A stretch of 43,275 nt of DNA from an uncultured delta proteobacterium. Lineage in GTDB: Bacteria > Desulfobacterota > Syntrophia > Syntrophales > UBA8958. The notes beneath the pieces are model-generated. The model searched no databases, had not been told where the DNA came from, and saw nothing but the letters and a program-made list of their open reading frames with translations. Positions within the stretch are counted from its first letter, which is position 1, and each line of letters opens with the position of its first letter. Both the position numbers and the translations under genes were made by a program. Shown here piece after piece: positions 7,754 to 14,958 of this stretch. The stretch covers positions 1 to 43,275 of the forward strand of contig CAISJV010000067.1 of the NCBI GenBank assembly GCA_903885795.1, read 5' to 3'.

Positions 7754-7972
7754 ATGAATAAGTCGGATCTCCCTTCACAGGCAGGACAAAAGAGGCAGGG
7801 GGCCGAGATAAACTGCTTTTCCTGTCAGCATTTCTATATTACCCATGACCTGAGTTTTCCTTATGGGTGCCGATCAGCAGGTTTCAAGTCACGGCTGCTG
7901 CCCTCAATAGAGGTGTGCATGAACTCTGGAATGGATTGCCTCATGTTTGATATGAAAGATAAAACTCGATGA
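7754..7972 (+). CDS. Small Cys-rich protein of the uracil-DNA-glycosylase-associated type, 72 aa
   Basis: The core INCFSCQHFYITHDLSFPYG, then CRSAGFKSRLLPS and MDCLMF matches a small conserved cysteine protein family I know from deltaproteobacteria, often annotated by association with uracil-DNA glycosylase. Four cysteines (CxxC plus two) could bind a metal. Start placed at 7754, with GAAGGGG about 10 bases upstream; in-frame upstream ATGs at 7733 and 7739 lack a ribosome binding site. First of four small plus-strand genes. Biochemical role unknown. Confidence 0.6.
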   Translation: MNKSDLPSQAGQKRQGAEINCFSCQHFYITHDLSFPYGCRSAGFKSRLLPSIEVCMNSGMDCLMFDMKDKTR

Positions 7973-8047
7973 TATTCTGACCGTAAGGGTAAGGGTGAAA
8001 GATATGGTATATTCAGACATCCGGTCATACTCTCAAAAGGAATAGTC

Positions 8048-8215
8048 ATGCCTAAGAAGAAACTTGTAGAAATAATCAAAGGATTGTTAAAGGCAGATAT
8101 GGATATGCTTTTTCTCCATCAATTGGATGAAGAGGAGCTCAGGACTCTTGCTGATTCCATCAAGGAAAGGGTAGATGAGTTGAAAGGAAGATTAAAGCCG
8201 TTACCACGAAAATAA
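8048..8215 (+). CDS. Small helical protein, 55 aa
   Basis: ATG at 8048 preceded by AAAAGGA. The peptide (MPKKKLVEIIKGLLKADMD, then LHQLDEEELRTLADSIKER, ending GRLKPLPRK) is almost entirely amphipathic helix with a basic end. Not recognised. It ends 18 bp before the HU-like gene and is probably cotranscribed with it. Codon pattern and ribosome binding site favour a real gene. Confidence 0.5.
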   Translation: MPKKKLVEIIKGLLKADMDMLFLHQLDEEELRTLADSIKERVDELKGRLKPLPRK

Positions 8216-8233
8216 ACATTTTGGAGTTTTACC

Positions 8234-8509
8234 ATGAATAAGTCTGATCTTATCGAAAAGTTGGCAAAGAAAGAAAAGCTGACGGATAAAGCAGCCACGG
8301 ATATTGTCAATCTGGTCTTTGATGGGTTTGTGAATGAACTAAAGAATGGCGGCAGGATTGAAATCAGGGGATTCGGGGCATTTACTGTGAGGGAATATGA
8401 AGCTTATAAGGGAAGGAATCCAAAGACAGGCAATAAGGTTGAGGTGAAGTCGAAGAAATTGCCGTTTTTCAAGGTGGGCAGGGAGTTGAAGAAGCGGGTG
8501 GATGGATAA
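8234..8509 (+). CDS. HU/IHF-family DNA-bending protein
   Basis: 91 aa, full length for the family. The beta-arm region reads RGFGAFTVREYEAYKGRNPK followed by TGNKVEVKSKKLPFFKVGRE, which carries the signature GRNPKTG and the IHF-like R-x-Y spacing; the N-terminus MNKSDLIEKLAKKEKL is typical. Binds and bends DNA as a homo- or heterodimer. The sequence is closer to IHF-beta/HU hybrids of deltaproteobacteria than to the second HU protein at 20520-20840, which has a basic tail. GGAG lies 8 bases upstream of the start. 12 bp upstream of the thioredoxin gene. Confidence 0.93.
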   Translation: MNKSDLIEKLAKKEKLTDKAATDIVNLVFDGFVNELKNGGRIEIRGFGAFTVREYEAYKGRNPKTGNKVEVKSKKLPFFKVGRELKKRVDG

Positions 8510-8521
8510 GGAGGATGTCTA

Positions 8522-8863
8522 ATGAATGCAAACGATAAGTGCGCTTTGGTCCATAACAATCACGATCTACACGAAATACTGAAGACAACAGATCATGTCA
8601 TCACCCTTTTTTATGCCTCCTGGTGTCCTTTTTGTGTAAGGTTCCTGCCGATATTTAAAAAGCATGCCGAGGGAGATGGACAAAGCTTTGTAATTGTGCA
8701 GGACGATCAGGAAACGATAGCAGATCAATATTCAGTGAAAGTTTATCCGACCGTGCTTTTCATTGAAAAGGGAGTCATTTCAAAAAGATTGGATGGAGTA
8801 TTGGGAGTAGGATTGGACGAAAAGCAACTGGTAGAATTCGTTAGTAAGTGTCCGTTACGATAA
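8522..8863 (+). CDS. Thioredoxin-fold protein (WCPFC)
   Basis: 113 aa with one thioredoxin domain: strand VITLFYASWCPFCVRFLPIF carries the redox CxxC (C-P-F-C), followed by VKVYPTVLFIEKG with the cis-proline. There is no signal peptide, so it acts in the cytoplasm, probably as a thiol-disulfide reductant. The CPFC active site, instead of CGPC, is common in glutaredoxin-like and archaeal-type thioredoxins. AAGGAGG precedes the start; it is coupled to the HU-like gene and followed by a terminator at 8865. Confidence 0.88.
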   Translation: MNANDKCALVHNNHDLHEILKTTDHVITLFYASWCPFCVRFLPIFKKHAEGDGQSFVIVQDDQETIADQYSVKVYPTVLFIEKGVISKRLDGVLGVGLDEKQLVEFVSKCPLR

Positions 8864-8864
8864 C

Positions 8865-8899
8865 GAGCATCAAAATGAAACTATCATTGATGTTCTTTT
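8865..8899 (+). terminator. Intrinsic terminator after the thioredoxin gene
   Basis: GAGCATCAA (8865-8873) pairs with TTGATGTTC (8887-8895), a 9-bp stem with one G-U pair, followed by TTTT. It starts right at the stop codon. Confidence 0.65.
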
Positions 8900-9039
8900 C
8901 AGTCATAATTGTGATATGCTGAATGCCGATGGTCGGATGAGGTGGCTCTCTTATGGTTGGAAATAACAGTGGAAACTATATTGGGCGAGAGATGGATCAG
9001 ACGGGAGAGAATCCCAAAACAGAAAAGGAGGTATTGTTC

Positions 9040-9477
9040 ATGAAAAAGGCGTTGAGTTTGGGTGTAATGGTTCTGGTAATGTGTTTTCTAATCTCCGGTC
9101 CTGCCTTCAGTCAGGGTAGTCCGGATGCTACCATCAGGTTCTCACAGGGTCAGGTTGCTGTTGGCATCGGCTATAGTTGGGGAGATGGCGTCTTAACCTA
9201 TCAGGTAAAAGAATATCGCTTCAAGATTAACGGGCTGTCTGTAATTGACGTGGGTATTAGCAAAGTGGATGCAAATGGCGAAGTCTTCAACTTGAAAAAA
9301 CTCGAAGACTTTAACGGAACCTACACCACCGCATCCGCTGAGGCTACGTTAGCAGGAGGCGCCGGCGTAATTACGATGAAGAATCAGAACGGAGTTACAA
9401 TTAAACTCTCTGCCCTCACAACAGGTGTCAATTTCAAACTTGCCCTTGAAGGTGTCAAGTTGACACTGACACAATAA
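9040..9477 (+). CDS. Exported protein, DUF1134-like, 145 aa
   Basis: Start chosen at 9040, where AAAAGGAGG precedes an ATG followed by a signal peptide (MKKALSLGVMVLVMCFLISG, cleavage near AFSQG). The mature part is a beta-rich repeat-like domain with GIGYSWGDGVLTYQVKEYRF, GLSVIDVGISK and LKKLEDFNGTYT, which fits the periplasmic DUF1134-type family of proteobacteria as I remember it; the role is unknown. The reading extended back to 8953 adds an unlikely leader before the signal peptide. A strong terminator follows. Confidence 0.72.
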   Translation: MKKALSLGVMVLVMCFLISGPAFSQGSPDATIRFSQGQVAVGIGYSWGDGVLTYQVKEYRFKINGLSVIDVGISKVDANGEVFNLKKLEDFNGTYTTASAEATLAGGAGVITMKNQNGVTIKLSALTTGVNFKLALEGVKLTLTQ

Positions 9478-9503
9478 TTCACTTCGATAAAAAACAGATC
9501 ATC

Positions 9504-9541
9504 CACCAGGCCTTCTTCGATTTGGAGGCCTGGTGTTTTTA
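9504..9541 (+). terminator. Intrinsic terminator of the exported-protein gene
   Basis: CACCAGGCC (9504-9512) pairs with GGCCTGGTG (9527-9535), followed by a run of T. Stem of nine perfect base pairs. Confidence 0.88.
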
Positions 9542-9629
9542 CTCTTATCATTGATTCTCAGTGATGCAGCCAACAGAGACTTTTTAGATAGACGTAGCAT
9601 CAGTCACCACTATTCAATAAATTTTCCAT

Positions 9630-9658
9630 TTGACATCTTCGATCAGCGTCATTATAAT
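9630..9658 (+). promoter_or_regulatory. Perfect consensus sigma-70 promoter
   Basis: TTGACA at 9630-9635 and TATAAT at 9653-9658 separated by exactly 17 bp. No coding sequence follows; the transcript would start near 9665 and meet a terminator at 9730-9770. It therefore probably drives a small RNA. Confidence 0.82.
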
Positions 9659-9664
9659 ATTCTC

Positions 9665-9772
9665 AAATCTTGCTTGTGAATCTATCTCTCCGATAGAGAC
9701 GGACAGGCCCTAAGAGATCTGAAAAAGTTGGTCTCCTGAGTTATCGTTACTGCTCATGGAGGCCTTTTTTGT
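9665..9772 (+). ncRNA. Candidate small regulatory RNA, about 105 nt
   Basis: Bounded by a perfect promoter and an intrinsic terminator, with no credible ORF. Internal structure: TCTATC-TCTCC-GATAGA, a 6-bp stem with a pyrimidine loop complementary to a Shine-Dalgarno sequence, then an unstructured A-rich stretch, then the terminator stem. This is the architecture of trans-acting small RNAs whose C-rich loop pairs with ribosome binding sites. No known family (6S, CsrB, riboswitch) is recognised. Confidence 0.6.
9730..9770 (+). terminator. Terminator of the candidate small RNA
   Basis: GGTCTCCTGAG (9730-9740) pairs with CTCATGGAGGCC (9753-9764) with one bulge and one G-T pair, followed by six T. 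The 270 bp from here to the YkvA gene hold no gene that I can support. Confidence 0.78.
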
Positions 9773-10039
9773 TTTAAAGATTAGCCTCCTCGAAGTGGTA
9801 GCCATCATTTCTTGGGGGTTTTTTATTGTAGCCAAGGGACGATTTCACCCAATATGAATTTCGTTCTTTTTCAGGATAAGGTGAGTAAGCATATATATTC
9901 ATTTATGTAATTACAATATTGGATTTTCGCATTGGTGAATTCAAGAAGACAGGTGTTATGGTAGAGGCTCTGCAAATAGATATTGGCAAATAATTTTAGA
10001 CATAACCTTGATCTGAACAGCAAAGAGAGGAGAAAGACG

Positions 10040-10477
10040 ATGGACGTAAAAAAGGTGTTGAGCGGCATTGATACGGATTTCATTAAAAAGGGATCTGCTA
10101 CTGTTAATTCTGAAGATGTAAAGAAGGTGCTGGATAAGGCAAACGAGATAACGGAGAAAGTGGTCAAAAGTGGACCATTGCAGAGATTTCTGAAAGACGT
10201 GGCGCTTCTGATCTCTATGGTCAAGGATTACTGGTCAGGTGCTTATCGGGAAATTTCCTGGTGGGTGATTGCTGCGGTTGTCTTTACCCTTCTGTATGTC
10301 CTTAGTCCCATTGATTTGATCCCTGACTTTATCCCGATCATTGGTCTGCTTGATGATGCCTTGGTGATCGCCCTATGTCTGGCAATGATCGAACAGGATC
10401 TTCTGAGATACCAGGAATGGAAAGAGGCACAATCCAAGAATATTGAAAAGGAAGAGCAAACGGGAACTAATGTATGA
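10040..10477 (+). CDS. YkvA family (DUF1232) membrane protein
   Basis: 145 aa. The DUF1232 signature LSPIDLIPDFIPIIGLLDD follows a membrane segment (WWVIAAVVFTLLYV) and precedes another hydrophobic helix (ALVIALCLAMIEQ). Residues 1-60 are a soluble helical extension with VKKVLDKANEITEKVVKSGP. Start at 10040 because GAGAGGAGAAAGACG precedes it; upstream in-frame codons lack a ribosome binding site. Family function is unknown, inner membrane. The stop overlaps the next start (ATGA), and the next gene repeats its N-terminal helix. Confidence 0.85.
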   Translation: MDVKKVLSGIDTDFIKKGSATVNSEDVKKVLDKANEITEKVVKSGPLQRFLKDVALLISMVKDYWSGAYREISWWVIAAVVFTLLYVLSPIDLIPDFIPIIGLLDDALVIALCLAMIEQDLLRYQEWKEAQSKNIEKEEQTGTNV

Positions 10478-10638
10478 AAAACGAGAATGTCAAGAAGGTC
10501 CTGGATAAAATTAATGATATTGCACATGAGCTAATCAAATTCGGTCCTTGCGATTTGAAAAGTAACTTAAAGCAGAGGATAAAAGACTTGGAAGAGGCGC
10601 AGGAAAAGCATCAATCCGATGAGGAATGTAAAACTTGA
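10474..10638 (+). CDS. 54-aa paralogue of the YkvA N-terminal extension
   Basis: ATG overlaps the YkvA stop codon. Residues 3-24 (NENVKKVLDKINDIAHELIK) closely match the NSEDVKKVLDKANEITEKVV stretch of the preceding protein, including the following GP. The remainder is a charged helix ending EECKT. It looks like a duplicated soluble domain without the membrane part, perhaps a partner or competitor of the YkvA protein. Its stop overlaps the start of the SemiSWEET gene (TGATG), so all three are coupled. Confidence 0.6.
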   Translation: MKNENVKKVLDKINDIAHELIKFGPCDLKSNLKQRIKDLEEAQEKHQSDEECKT

Positions 10639-10928
10639 TGAATATGGATACGGGCCATATTTTTGAAATGATGGGGACGGCTGGTTCAATGATCATGTGT
10701 GCCAGTTCCGTTCCCCAGATTATCAAGACGTATAGGACAAAGTGTGCCGATGGTCTTAGTGGCTCATATCTTGCCATTCTGATGATCGGGATGATCTTGA
10801 TCCTGCTCTACGCAGTTCATGTGAAGGATATCGTGTTCATTTTCGGGAATGGAGTGGCCCTTTTATTGACGGGGATATTGGTGTGGTTATGGTTTCGGTA
10901 TCGGAAAATTAAAGCGGCAGAGAATTGA
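10638..10928 (+). CDS. SemiSWEET-type PQ-loop sugar transporter
   Basis: 96 aa with three predicted membrane helices (about 9-28, 43-63, 66-86), the size of a SemiSWEET half-transporter that works as a homodimer. The PQ-loop motif SSVPQIIKTYRTKCADGLSG is at residues 22-41, and the second helix begins SYLAILMIG. Transports small sugars across the inner membrane in known members; substrate here unknown. Start at ATG 10638 (overlaps the previous stop), rather than the TTG one codon earlier. It ends directly against the convergent regulator gene with no gap. Confidence 0.85.
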   Translation: MNMDTGHIFEMMGTAGSMIMCASSVPQIIKTYRTKCADGLSGSYLAILMIGMILILLYAVHVKDIVFIFGNGVALLLTGILVWLWFRYRKIKAAEN

Positions 10929-11270
10929 TCAACGCACAGGATAGAGGACACGGAGGAGCATCAAAACATTCTGAAGTTTTTCGGCAGGCAAGGTGGCGAT
11001 GATCTGCTTGATGCGGATTTCCAGCTCTTTTGGATCTGATATTTCCTGTTCAAAGCGAAGGATTTCGGGGAGGTCAATATCCAAGACTTTGGCAATCTTT
11101 ACCAGCACCTTGAAGGATGGGTTCATGTTGCCCCGTTCAATCTCTCCGATGAATTTGTAATCGACATCTGCCTGATGTCCAAGTTCCTGCTGGGTTAATC
11201 CTTTGGCTGCTCTAAGAGAACGGATACGCCTGCCGAGGAGAATACTATCGGGATCTTTTATCTTTTTCAT
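10929..11270 (-). CDS. XRE-family helix-turn-helix regulator, 113 aa
   Basis: Residues about 8-63 are an HTH_3 domain: LGRRIRSLRAAKGLTQQELG, then VDYKFIGEIERGNMNPSF and LVKIAKVLDIDLPEIL. The C-terminal 45 residues (KELEIRIKQIIATLPAEKLQ onward) are helical, probably for dimerisation. Start at 11270 preferred to 11366, which would add an improbable hydrophobic leader. It is transcribed away from a good promoter at 11330 that drives the TerB-like gene, so it may repress that promoter. It faces the SemiSWEET gene tail to tail. Confidence 0.85.
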   Translation of the reverse strand: MKKIKDPDSILLGRRIRSLRAAKGLTQQELGHQADVDYKFIGEIERGNMNPSFKVLVKIAKVLDIDLPEILRFEQEISDPKELEIRIKQIIATLPAEKLQNVLMLLRVLYPVR

Positions 11271-11329
11271 AAAGATGTATTTATAGGTAATTATGCAATC
11301 AATAAACCGTATAAATGCGTTAATATTTA

Positions 11330-11357
11330 TTGACAGTCGTGATATGTTAGGTATATT
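11330..11357 (+). promoter_or_regulatory. Sigma-70 promoter for the TerB/glycine-zipper genes
   Basis: TTGACA (11330-11335), 16-bp spacer, TATATT (11352-11357). The leader to the first ATG is about 130 nt and contains AAAGGAGG before the start. The region lies between the divergent XRE regulator and the TerB-like gene. Confidence 0.7.
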
Positions 11358-11496
11358 GGTGATCACTGCCGAAAATATGTGGTTAATGCTTTGTCATTTG
11401 GGAATTGGTCAAAGCTTTAAGATAAATTTATGTGGCAAGCGGCGGGATTTTAAGAATTATAACTCGATTTGTGGATATTAAAGGAGGTGCCTCGTA

Positions 11497-11904
11497 ATGT
11501 TCTTAAGTGCATTGTCTATTGAGGAAAAAGTAAAGTTTTTAAATCTTCTTAATCTGGCAGCCAATATTGATGGAAATTTTTCAGAAATCGAACGTAAGCA
11601 AATTAACGTCTATATTACCGAGATGGGATTGTCTGACGAACAGATCATTCATCAGCCACAAACTGTAGAAGATGTGCTAGGTTATTTTTCTACCCGAAAT
11701 GATATAATCAAAAAGATTGTTTTTGTTGAAATGACGGCATTAATCTTTGCAGATGGAGAATATACAAAATCGGAGGAGAATTTAGTAAAACAAGCTCAAG
11801 CTAGTTTTTCTTTCTCAGATGATTTCAGAAAACACGCCATTGACTGGATTAATGAAATAACGCCCATGTATTTAAAAGGGTTCAAAATGGTGGGGCTAAT
11901 CTGA
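11497..11904 (+). CDS. TerB-like protein, 135 aa
   Basis: Helical protein with the TerB-type repeat: LLNLAANIDGNFSEIERKQI in the first half and FVEMTALIFADGEYTKSEEN in the second, i.e. acidic D-G-x-x/E pairs on equivalent helix-loop elements that in TerB bind metal ions. TerB-like domains occur in tellurite-resistance and in stress or membrane-associated systems; no other ter gene is here, so tellurite resistance should not be assumed. AAAGGAGG precedes the start. It is 15 bp from the glycine-zipper peptide gene and probably cotranscribed. Confidence 0.72.
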   Translation: MFLSALSIEEKVKFLNLLNLAANIDGNFSEIERKQINVYITEMGLSDEQIIHQPQTVEDVLGYFSTRNDIIKKIVFVEMTALIFADGEYTKSEENLVKQAQASFSFSDDFRKHAIDWINEITPMYLKGFKMVGLI

Positions 11905-11919
11905 AAAGGAGGAACAAAA

Positions 11920-12096
11920 ATGGGGTTTTTAAGTGCAATTGGTAAAGCCATTATTGGTGCAGGTTCAGGAGTGCTTTTAGTTACTGCGCTGCCTGTTTTT
12001 GGAGCAGTTGGTGCAATAACAGCAGTGGGCGTTGCTGTTGGATCAGTTGTTGGTGCCGCTGCTGGCGCCGCTGATGGATTAAAAGAAAATAAGTAA
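11920..12096 (+). CDS. Glycine-zipper hydrophobic peptide, 58 aa
   Basis: Too short for routine gene callers but preceded by AAAAGGAGGAACAAAA. The sequence MGFLSAIGKAIIGAGSGVLL, then GAVGAITAVGVAVGSVVGAA and AGAADGLKENK is two long hydrophobic helices packed with G/A at 4-residue intervals (GxxxG), ending in a charged tail. Such peptides insert into or span membranes; bacteriocin-like and glycine-zipper stress proteins look alike. The coupled TerB-like gene may be its partner. Function not established. Confidence 0.6.
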   Translation: MGFLSAIGKAIIGAGSGVLLVTALPVFGAVGAITAVGVAVGSVVGAAAGAADGLKENK

Positions 12097-12109
12097 AATT
12101 AAAGCCATG

Positions 12110-12148
12110 ATCCCTCCCAGACCAATACCAATCTCTGGGAGGGATTTC
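12110..12148. terminator. Bidirectional terminator
   Basis: ATCCCTCCCAG (12110-12120) and CTGGGAGGGAT (12135-12145) form a perfect 11-bp stem between two convergent genes, followed by TTT on the plus strand. It can end both the peptide transcript and the minus-strand gene. Confidence 0.8.
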
Positions 12149-12163
12149 TATCAACTGCCAATT

Positions 12164-13198
12164 CTACTCCACGGCCGCCAGTAGCTCAATAATTTCATCA
12201 GCACTATAGCCATCTTCGATCATGTATTTTAACCGATTGAACCGTTCCCTGTATTTTCTAATGAGTATGTCTCTTTTCTCAATAGTTCTGAGATGTTCAT
12301 CAATAACGGAGTATAATTCGGAGAATTTCTGCTTTGTATTCGAAAGTTCTTTCCACAGACCCTCATTTTGAGTTTTAAAATATTCCAGATCTTTTGAACA
12401 CTGCTCCAGATCTTGCCTGTTCTTCTCAATATCAGCTTTCTGGACATCGTCATATTCAGCCCGGAAAGGTTCGTCCTGAATGATATCAGGAGCAGCAATA
12501 ATCGGCTTATCAGCAACCTTCTCTGGAATCAGGGCGACGGTGATCTCTGTCGATGCAATATTTGATTGCCCGGAGCTTTCATTAGCCAGTGCTTTGAACT
12601 CATTATTTCGCTGGGCAGATCTTGATTTTCCCCTCTTTTCAGCAGGGTTCTTGAAACTTATGATCGCCTTATGAAAAGCACTAATATCATTTACACTTTC
12701 ATAGACCTTGATCAGAACGTCAGGATTAACAGTCAGATTCTGAAGAATGCCATTCCACGAAAGGGCAAATTTTCCTTTGATCAATGCGTTGAGCTGCTCC
12801 AGACTATACTGCTCAGCAAATTTGATCATCTTGTTGAGATTGTCCCTTCCAATCCCAGTTGCCTGGGCAATTTTTTCTAACTCACGAGCACCATATTTCC
12901 CTTGATAGAATGATTTTATGCTCCGACCTATCTCCCATTTGACAAAGATAGTGGCCACTTCCAGTTTGTTATTCTGGCTCGCGACATAATCAATAAGCGC
13001 CTCTTCAGTTTCCGGTTGATAATTGCTATCCGGGATTTCCGGCATCTTTATCGGGATAAGGGATGCTTCTGAAGAGATTAAGCCGGTGGCCAGGTCAGCT
13101 TTCTTATCCGGCATGGTGTAATTAGGATCGAAATCTATATCCTCAAAATCGAAAAGGGTTTCTGATTTAATCGTATCCTGCAAATTATTGGTCATCAT
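12164..13198 (-). CDS. DUF1016-N-like protein with C-terminal coiled coil, 344 aa
   Basis: Residues about 65-165 resemble the N-terminal domain of DUF1016/YhcG proteins: ATIFVKWEIGRSIKSFYQGK, then GARELEKIAQATGIGRDNLN and KMIKFAEQYS, a helical region that in that family precedes a nuclease domain. Here the nuclease domain is missing; instead there is a low-complexity linker and a coiled coil (about 255-330, DIEKNRQDLEQCSKDLEYFK). It may be a DNA-binding structural protein of the element. AAAGGAGG precedes the start, and a 32-bp hairpin at 13225 lies directly before that ribosome binding site. Confidence 0.6.
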   Translation of the reverse strand: MMTNNLQDTIKSETLFDFEDIDFDPNYTMPDKKADLATGLISSEASLIPIKMPEIPDSNYQPETEEALIDYVASQNNKLEVATIFVKWEIGRSIKSFYQGKYGARELEKIAQATGIGRDNLNKMIKFAEQYSLEQLNALIKGKFALSWNGILQNLTVNPDVLIKVYESVNDISAFHKAIISFKNPAEKRGKSRSAQRNNEFKALANESSGQSNIASTEITVALIPEKVADKPIIAAPDIIQDEPFRAEYDDVQKADIEKNRQDLEQCSKDLEYFKTQNEGLWKELSNTKQKFSELYSVIDEHLRTIEKRDILIRKYRERFNRLKYMIEDGYSADEIIELLAAVE

Positions 13199-13224
13199 AG
13201 TATAATTCCTCCTTTAAATAGCAA

Positions 13225-13256
13225 GGCCGCCTGGATTATTAGATTTCCAAGCGGCC
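13225..13256 (-). other. Leader hairpin before the 344-aa gene
   Basis: GGCCGC (13225-13230) pairs with GCGGCC (13251-13256), extended by CTGG/CCA(A), with the loop ATTATTAGATTT. A near copy stands at 13872-13903 before the ribbon-helix-helix gene. On the minus strand the stem ends about 10 nt before AAAGGAGG, with no clear U tract. Confidence 0.6.
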
Positions 13257-13282
13257 TGTAGCATTGCTTCTGATATGTGGTT

Positions 13283-13660
13283 CTACTCTTGAATCTTTTC
13301 CTGCTTACTCTTTTCCAATTCAGCCAGCTTTTCCTCAGTCTCTCTCCGAAGAGCATCTTCATCAGAGTATAGACAGGATTCAACCGATCCAATGATATAT
13401 TCCGATATGCTCATTGTTCTGCCCGTGCATTGTTTAAAATCTATCAGAATCGGATTGAGCCTGGCTAGAAATTCACTTGGCATCTCGATAATGATCGCCT
13501 GAGTATCTGGCTTCTGCTGCATCTCCTTGACGGCCTTGGCCAGAGTCCTGATTTCCTGTCGGAGATGATTTATTGCCTTTTCCTGATCGGAGCCTGCCTT
13601 GGTGGTGACTGGCTTGGTCTTACCTTTATTGTCTGGTTTCTTCGTTGCGGGTACATTCAT
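13283..13660 (-). CDS. Hypothetical protein, 125 aa, coiled-coil ends
   Basis: Not recognised. A basic, disordered N-terminus (residues 1-25, K/P/T-rich) leads to a helical stretch (26-48), a small alpha/beta core (IIIEMPSEFLARLNPILIDF ... GRTMSISEYIIGSVESCL) and a charged C-terminal helix. The core resembles ribbon-helix-helix or small DNA-binding domains (strand, then MSISEYI helix), which would fit the preceding RHH gene. AAGGAGG precedes the start and lies inside the RHH gene, which it overlaps by 35 bp, so the pair is coupled. Confidence 0.6.
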   Translation of the reverse strand: MNVPATKKPDNKGKTKPVTTKAGSDQEKAINHLRQEIRTLAKAVKEMQQKPDTQAIIIEMPSEFLARLNPILIDFKQCTGRTMSISEYIIGSVESCLYSDEDALRRETEEKLAELEKSKQEKIQE

Positions 13661-13847
13661 TATCTTGATCCTCCTTCAATTGAATTACATTGTTTTCTTT
13701 GTCGATCTGGGCCAGCCTGAGCTTGATGCCCTCTCGAATAAGCTTGGACATGCCGGTCCTTTTTAGTTCGGCTGCCATTTTTAGACGTTGGTAGAGTCCC
13801 GGCTCTATGAGAAAGTTTACCGAGGTGTGAAAAGTTCGTTTCTTCAT
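13626..13847 (-). CDS. Ribbon-helix-helix (CopG/Arc-like) protein, 73 aa
   Basis: Begins MKKRTFHTSVNFLIEPGLYQ, the beta strand, and continues with two helices (RLKMAAELKRTGMSKLIREG) in the usual RHH order, with an acidic tail. Such proteins bind DNA as dimers through the strand and regulate plasmid copy number, partition or mobilisation genes. AAGGAGG upstream of the start. Coupled to the 125-aa gene. A hairpin (13872-13903) lies just before its ribosome binding site. Confidence 0.75.
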   Translation of the reverse strand: MKKRTFHTSVNFLIEPGLYQRLKMAAELKRTGMSKLIREGIKLRLAQIDKENNVIQLKEDQDNECTRNEETRQ

Positions 13848-13871
13848 GATTATTCCTCCTTAAAATAGTAA

Positions 13872-13903
13872 GGCCGCTAGGATTATTAGATTTCCAGGCG
13901 GCC
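13872..13903 (-). other. Leader hairpin before the RHH gene
   Basis: GGCCGC ... GCGGCC with the same ATTATTAGATTT loop as 13225-13256; two stem positions differ. The duplication covers the hairpin and the ribosome binding site spacing, but the genes downstream are unrelated. Confidence 0.6.
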
Positions 13904-13990
13904 TATGTTCCTAAAATTGATAGATTATTATTCTAAACTTAAAGATTAAAAAATTGACTGGCTGAAGTTACTCGTACATATCCTCATACT

Positions 13991-14938
13991 CTATTTCTCT
14001 TCTACTTGAGTGCCACAGAGACCAAATAATGCTTCCTTCTTGTCAGATATGAATTCAAAGAGATCCTCCTGTTCCTGCAAAGGAGCATTGAGAGCATAGA
14101 AGAATGGAATTTCATTAAGTTTTATGACAATATCCGAATTCTCGTTATATATCACACTGCAACCTTCACACCTTTCCTTTATCTCATCTTCATGGAATTT
14201 CCAAAATGTCCTAAGCGAATCCTTCTGATATTTCTCATTCCCGCTAATAATGAAAAACATTCCTTCGTCATTCCATATGTCATTTACTTTTATAGAGATT
14301 AGTCCGAAGTTAGTCATGCAAATAAAACTAATATTTTTATTGAGTTCCTTGTAGTCATCTGACAATCTGCTCTTGGGACCTTTCCTATACGATAGGATCT
14401 TCCCAATGAGATCTTGATCTATGGCATTAGTGCTTGTAGGTAATGGTGCCCACAGATTAAATGTAAATGGATTAGGTTTTACAATTGCTTCAAAATCAGT
14501 TGCCTTTTTTATATCCGCAATTTTCAATCCAATGGTCTGCACAAGATACGTCATGAATCCATGCAAATTATTACGTTCAATTTCTTTATAGGCAGAATAA
14601 CATTTTTCTTTCTCATAATCATTTCTCGTGGATAACATCACATTATCACATGCCGTCACAATAATTTTATGCTTACAATCTGCACCAAAACGATGGGTGA
14701 CATCAATGACCTGTTCAAGAATAGGAGGTCCTGCGATCATGTCGATGATGATCTTTGAGTCTCTGCTTTCCTTTTCGCTATTCACATCGACAATGTAAAT
14801 GGTTCTTTCGCCACCGTTGATGGACATAACAGTAGGTATGTCTATGATGTTGTAATAGCCCAAATCTACGCTCTGAAGAAGCCTTTTGATTGGCTCTTGC
14901 AACTGCCTTTTTTCATCTGAAAAATTTGTATTACTCAT
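13991..14938 (-). CDS. Hypothetical protein, 315 aa
   Basis: Not recognised by name. The N-terminal 110 residues look like an alpha/beta domain (RTIYIVDVNSEKESRDSKII ... LEQVIDVTHRFGADCKHKII), the middle is helical, and the C-terminus has the pattern SLRTFWKFHEDEIKERC seen in DUF4268-type proteins. The same order (strand R-x-I-V, then LLxQxLDxLYxF, then C-x-x-KI) occurs in the 349-aa protein at 33111-34160, so the two may be distant paralogues within this element. AAAAAGGAGG precedes the start. Confidence 0.55.
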   Translation of the reverse strand: MSNTNFSDEKRQLQEPIKRLLQSVDLGYYNIIDIPTVMSINGGERTIYIVDVNSEKESRDSKIIIDMIAGPPILEQVIDVTHRFGADCKHKIIVTACDNVMLSTRNDYEKEKCYSAYKEIERNNLHGFMTYLVQTIGLKIADIKKATDFEAIVKPNPFTFNLWAPLPTSTNAIDQDLIGKILSYRKGPKSRLSDDYKELNKNISFICMTNFGLISIKVNDIWNDEGMFFIISGNEKYQKDSLRTFWKFHEDEIKERCEGCSVIYNENSDIVIKLNEIPFFYALNAPLQEQEDLFEFISDKKEALFGLCGTQVEEK

Positions 14939-14958
14939 AAGATAAATCCTCCTTTTTA

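Noticed and set aside
11497-11904. Tellurite resistance operon
   Set aside because: Only a TerB-like gene is present; terA, terC, terD and terZ are missing.
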